Of a DNA stretch of 11,643 nt, positions 10,857-11,643 are shown one piece after another. Within the stretch, counting starts at the first letter, position 1. Each line of letters starts with the position of its first letter. The notes under the pieces are model-generated. The model was not told where the DNA came from. It ran no database searches and saw nothing but the letters and a program-made list of their open reading frames with translations. This DNA comes from Christensenella sp. UBA1214 (GTDB lineage: Bacteria > Bacillota > Clostridia > Christensenellales > CAG-138): assembly GCA_002309375.1 (NCBI GenBank), contig DBXK01000012.1:180148-191790 (forward strand), in the 5' to 3' direction. The translations under genes and the position numbers were made by a program.

Positions 10857-10891
10857 GCCTATGCGGCCTCCTTTCTTTAAATATCGGTTGC

Positions 10892-10920
10892 ATTATAAAC
10901 GATTGTATCCGAAATTTCAA
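10892..10920 (-). promoter_or_regulatory. Sigma-A-type promoter for the ABC exporter operon
   Basis: Minus-strand TTGAAA (10920-10915), a 17-bp spacer and a perfect TATAAT (10897-10892). Transcription should begin near 10885, only about 11 nt before the leader-peptide ribosome binding site. Such a strong promoter fits control by premature termination, not by initiation. Confidence 0.82.
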
Positions 10921-10970
10921 CACTATTTTGGCAACTTTGGATATATATTGTTTCAAAGAGCCTGTGCGGC

Positions 10971-10998
10971 TTGACATAATTTTTCGCTTGAATATAAT
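10971..10998 (+). promoter_or_regulatory. Sigma-A-type promoter for groES-groEL
   Basis: A perfect -35 TTGACA (10971-10976) and a perfect -10 TATAAT (10993-10998) with a 16-bp spacer; start near 11005. It diverges from the exporter promoter, with 50 bp between the two -35 boxes. No CIRCE (TTAGCACTC-N9-GAGTGCTAA) and no CtsR-like heptamer repeat is visible around it. Confidence 0.85.
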
Positions 10999-11019
10999 AC
11001 ATATCGGAAATAATAAAAA

Positions 11020-11057
11020 GCAGCCCGGGCGGCAAACTGCTGATAAAACCCGGCTGC
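11020..11057 (+). promoter_or_regulatory. GC-rich inverted repeat in the groES 5' UTR
   Basis: GCAGCC-C-GGG (11020-11029) pairs with CCCGGCTGC (11049-11057): nine pairs with one bulged C and a 19-nt loop. An alternative stem AGCAG (11019-11023)/CTGCT (11037-11041) uses part of the same 5' arm. It ends 9 nt before TAAGGAGG (11067-11074) and has no T tract, so it is not a terminator. It could stabilise the mRNA or respond to temperature. Confidence 0.55.
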
Positions 11058-11081
11058 ATGAAAACCTAAGGAGGCAGATTT

Positions 11082-11366
11082 ATGAAACTCAGACCTTTGT
11101 TTGACAGAGTCGTGATCAAGAGCTGCGAGATGGAAGAGACCACCAAGAGCGGCCTCATCCTCACCGGCAACGCCAAGGAAAAGCCGCAGATGGCGGAAGT
11201 CATCGCAGTCGGCCCCGGCGGTCTTGTTGACGGAAAGGAAGTCAAAATGACCGTTAAAGCCGGCGACAAGGTCATCTACTCGAAGTATGCGGGCAACGAA
11301 GTCAAGCTCGACGGCGTTGAATACATCATCGTCCGCCAGAACGACATCCTCGCAGTCGTCGAATAA
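11082..11366 (+). CDS. groES: Co-chaperonin GroES
   Basis: The 10-kDa lid of the GroEL chamber, cytoplasmic, forming a heptamer that caps GroEL with ATP for protein folding. The 94-residue length is standard. KLRPLFDRVVIK opens the protein. The mobile loop (about 16-33) carries the GroEL-contacting hydrophobic tripeptide L25-I26-L27 after G24. AEVIAVGPGG is the roof hairpin region, and KAGDKVIYSKYAGNEVKLDGVEY with the terminal NDILAVVE completes the fold. ATG 11082 has TAAGGAGG seven nt upstream. It lies 55 nt before groEL in the usual order and is read from the TTGACA/TATAAT promoter divergent from the exporter operon. Confidence 0.98.
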   Translation: MKLRPLFDRVVIKSCEMEETTKSGLILTGNAKEKPQMAEVIAVGPGGLVDGKEVKMTVKAGDKVIYSKYAGNEVKLDGVEYIIVRQNDILAVVE

Positions 11367-11371
11367 AGCTT

Positions 11372-11389
11372 GCCGGGAAGGAAACCGGC
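11372..11389 (+). other. Small hairpin between groES and groEL
   Basis: GCCGG (11372-11376) and CCGGC (11385-11389) form a 5-bp GC stem with an 8-nt purine-rich loop six nt after the groES stop. No T run follows, so it is not a terminator. It might mark an mRNA processing or stability site. Confidence 0.4.
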
Positions 11390-11421
11390 TGAACATAGAA
11401 TCGTAAAGGAGTAACAGAGCT

Positions 11422-11643
11422 ATGGCAAAACAGATTAAGCATGGCGAAGAAGCGCGCCGCGCGCTTGAAGCGGGCCTCAATACGCTTGCAAATACCGTTA
11501 AGATCACCCTCGGGCCGAAGGGCTGCAACGTCGTTCTCGAAAAGAAATACGGCGCGCCCCTCATCACCAACGACGGCGTGACCATCGCCAAGGAGCTCGA
11601 GCTGGAGGCCCCCTTTGAGAACATGGGCGCCTACCTGGTGCGC
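11422..11643 (+). CDS. groEL: Chaperonin GroEL, N-terminal 74 residues (3' end outside window)
   Basis: The 60-kDa chaperonin subunit, cytoplasmic. The visible part is the start of the equatorial domain: MAKQIKHGEEARRALEAG, then NTVKITLGPKG (24-34, nucleotide-binding loop), VVLEKKYGAPLITNDGVTIAKELEL (DGVT at 51-54, where D51 corresponds to the ATP-hydrolysis aspartate near position 52 of the E. coli protein) and PFENMGAYLVR, where most relatives have GAQLVK or similar. ATG 11422 has AAAGGAG about 10 nt upstream. The reading frame is open at the window end. Confidence 0.97.
   Translation, partial: MAKQIKHGEEARRALEAGLNTLANTVKITLGPKGCNVVLEKKYGAPLITNDGVTIAKELELEAPFENMGAYLVR

Larger units (their letters stand above)
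10652..10885 (-). promoter_or_regulatory. Ribosome-dependent transcription attenuator leader of the ABC exporter operon
   Basis: The predicted transcript leader is about 234 nt. Segment X (GGCCGCA, 10868-10862) overlaps the leader-peptide ribosome binding site. Segment Y (CGTGCGGCC, 10787-10779) is leader codons 24-26. Segment Z (GCCGCACG, 10730-10723) lies in the 5' arm of a terminator. Y can pair perfectly with X over 7 bp or with Z over 8 bp, and Z otherwise builds the terminator. A perfect 8-bp hairpin (10815-10796) lies between X and Y. Inferred logic: free ribosome movement to the stop codon covers Y and lets the terminator form. A ribosome held early in the peptide keeps X busy, frees Y to take Z, and allows read-through. 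This resembles bmrB-bmrCD and erm/vga-type attenuators. No experiment is implied. Confidence 0.75.

Noticed and set aside
10953..11624. 223-codon minus-strand frame opposite groES-groEL
   Set aside because: It is antisense to two unmistakable chaperonin genes.

Overview
The window looks like chromosomal DNA from a Gram-positive, clostridial-type Firmicute, probably gut or rumen associated. The reasons are strong AGGAGG-type ribosome binding sites, sigma-A-like promoters, short AT-rich spacers between GC-richer genes, compact intrinsic terminators, and a GGGtGRT/Fe-S scaffold pair of the kind found in clostridia. No lineage is assigned more finely. I see no insertion sequence, phage gene, tRNA, rRNA or CRISPR array.

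Layout, minus strand, in order of transcription (right to left). (1) From a promoter near 10892-10920 comes a leader of about 230 nt with a 30-codon leader peptide and an intrinsic terminator. It is followed by two ABC exporter half-transporters (10651-8759 and 8759-6891) and an RsmF-type 16S rRNA m5C methyltransferase (6894-5533). These three genes overlap by 1 and 4 nt and end at a terminator at 5493-5519. (2) A promoter at 5393-5421 drives typA/bipA, a CcdA/DsbD-like membrane thiol-redox protein and alanine racemase (alr), ending at a terminator at 1502-1541. (3) A promoter at 1455-1482 drives a NifU-like Fe-S scaffold protein and a GGGtGRT-family protein that runs off the left edge.

Layout, plus strand. 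The groES-groEL operon starts from a promoter at 10971-10998, divergent from the exporter promoter; groEL runs off the right edge. No CIRCE operator is visible. The 5' UTR carries a GC-rich inverted repeat instead.

The most interesting part is the exporter leader (10652-10885). Three segments, X at the leader-peptide ribosome binding site, Y in leader codons 24-26 and Z in the 5' arm of the terminator, form a set in which Y can pair with either X or Z. Z otherwise forms the terminator. This is the logic of a ribosome-controlled transcription attenuator. It sits in front of an exporter pair with the NBD asymmetry of heterodimeric multidrug exporters (Walker B Glu replaced by Asp in one subunit, LSTGQ signature in the other). 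The layout resembles Bacillus subtilis bmrB-bmrC-bmrD, with the addition of a co-transcribed rRNA methyltransferase and a long inverted repeat enclosing the terminator.
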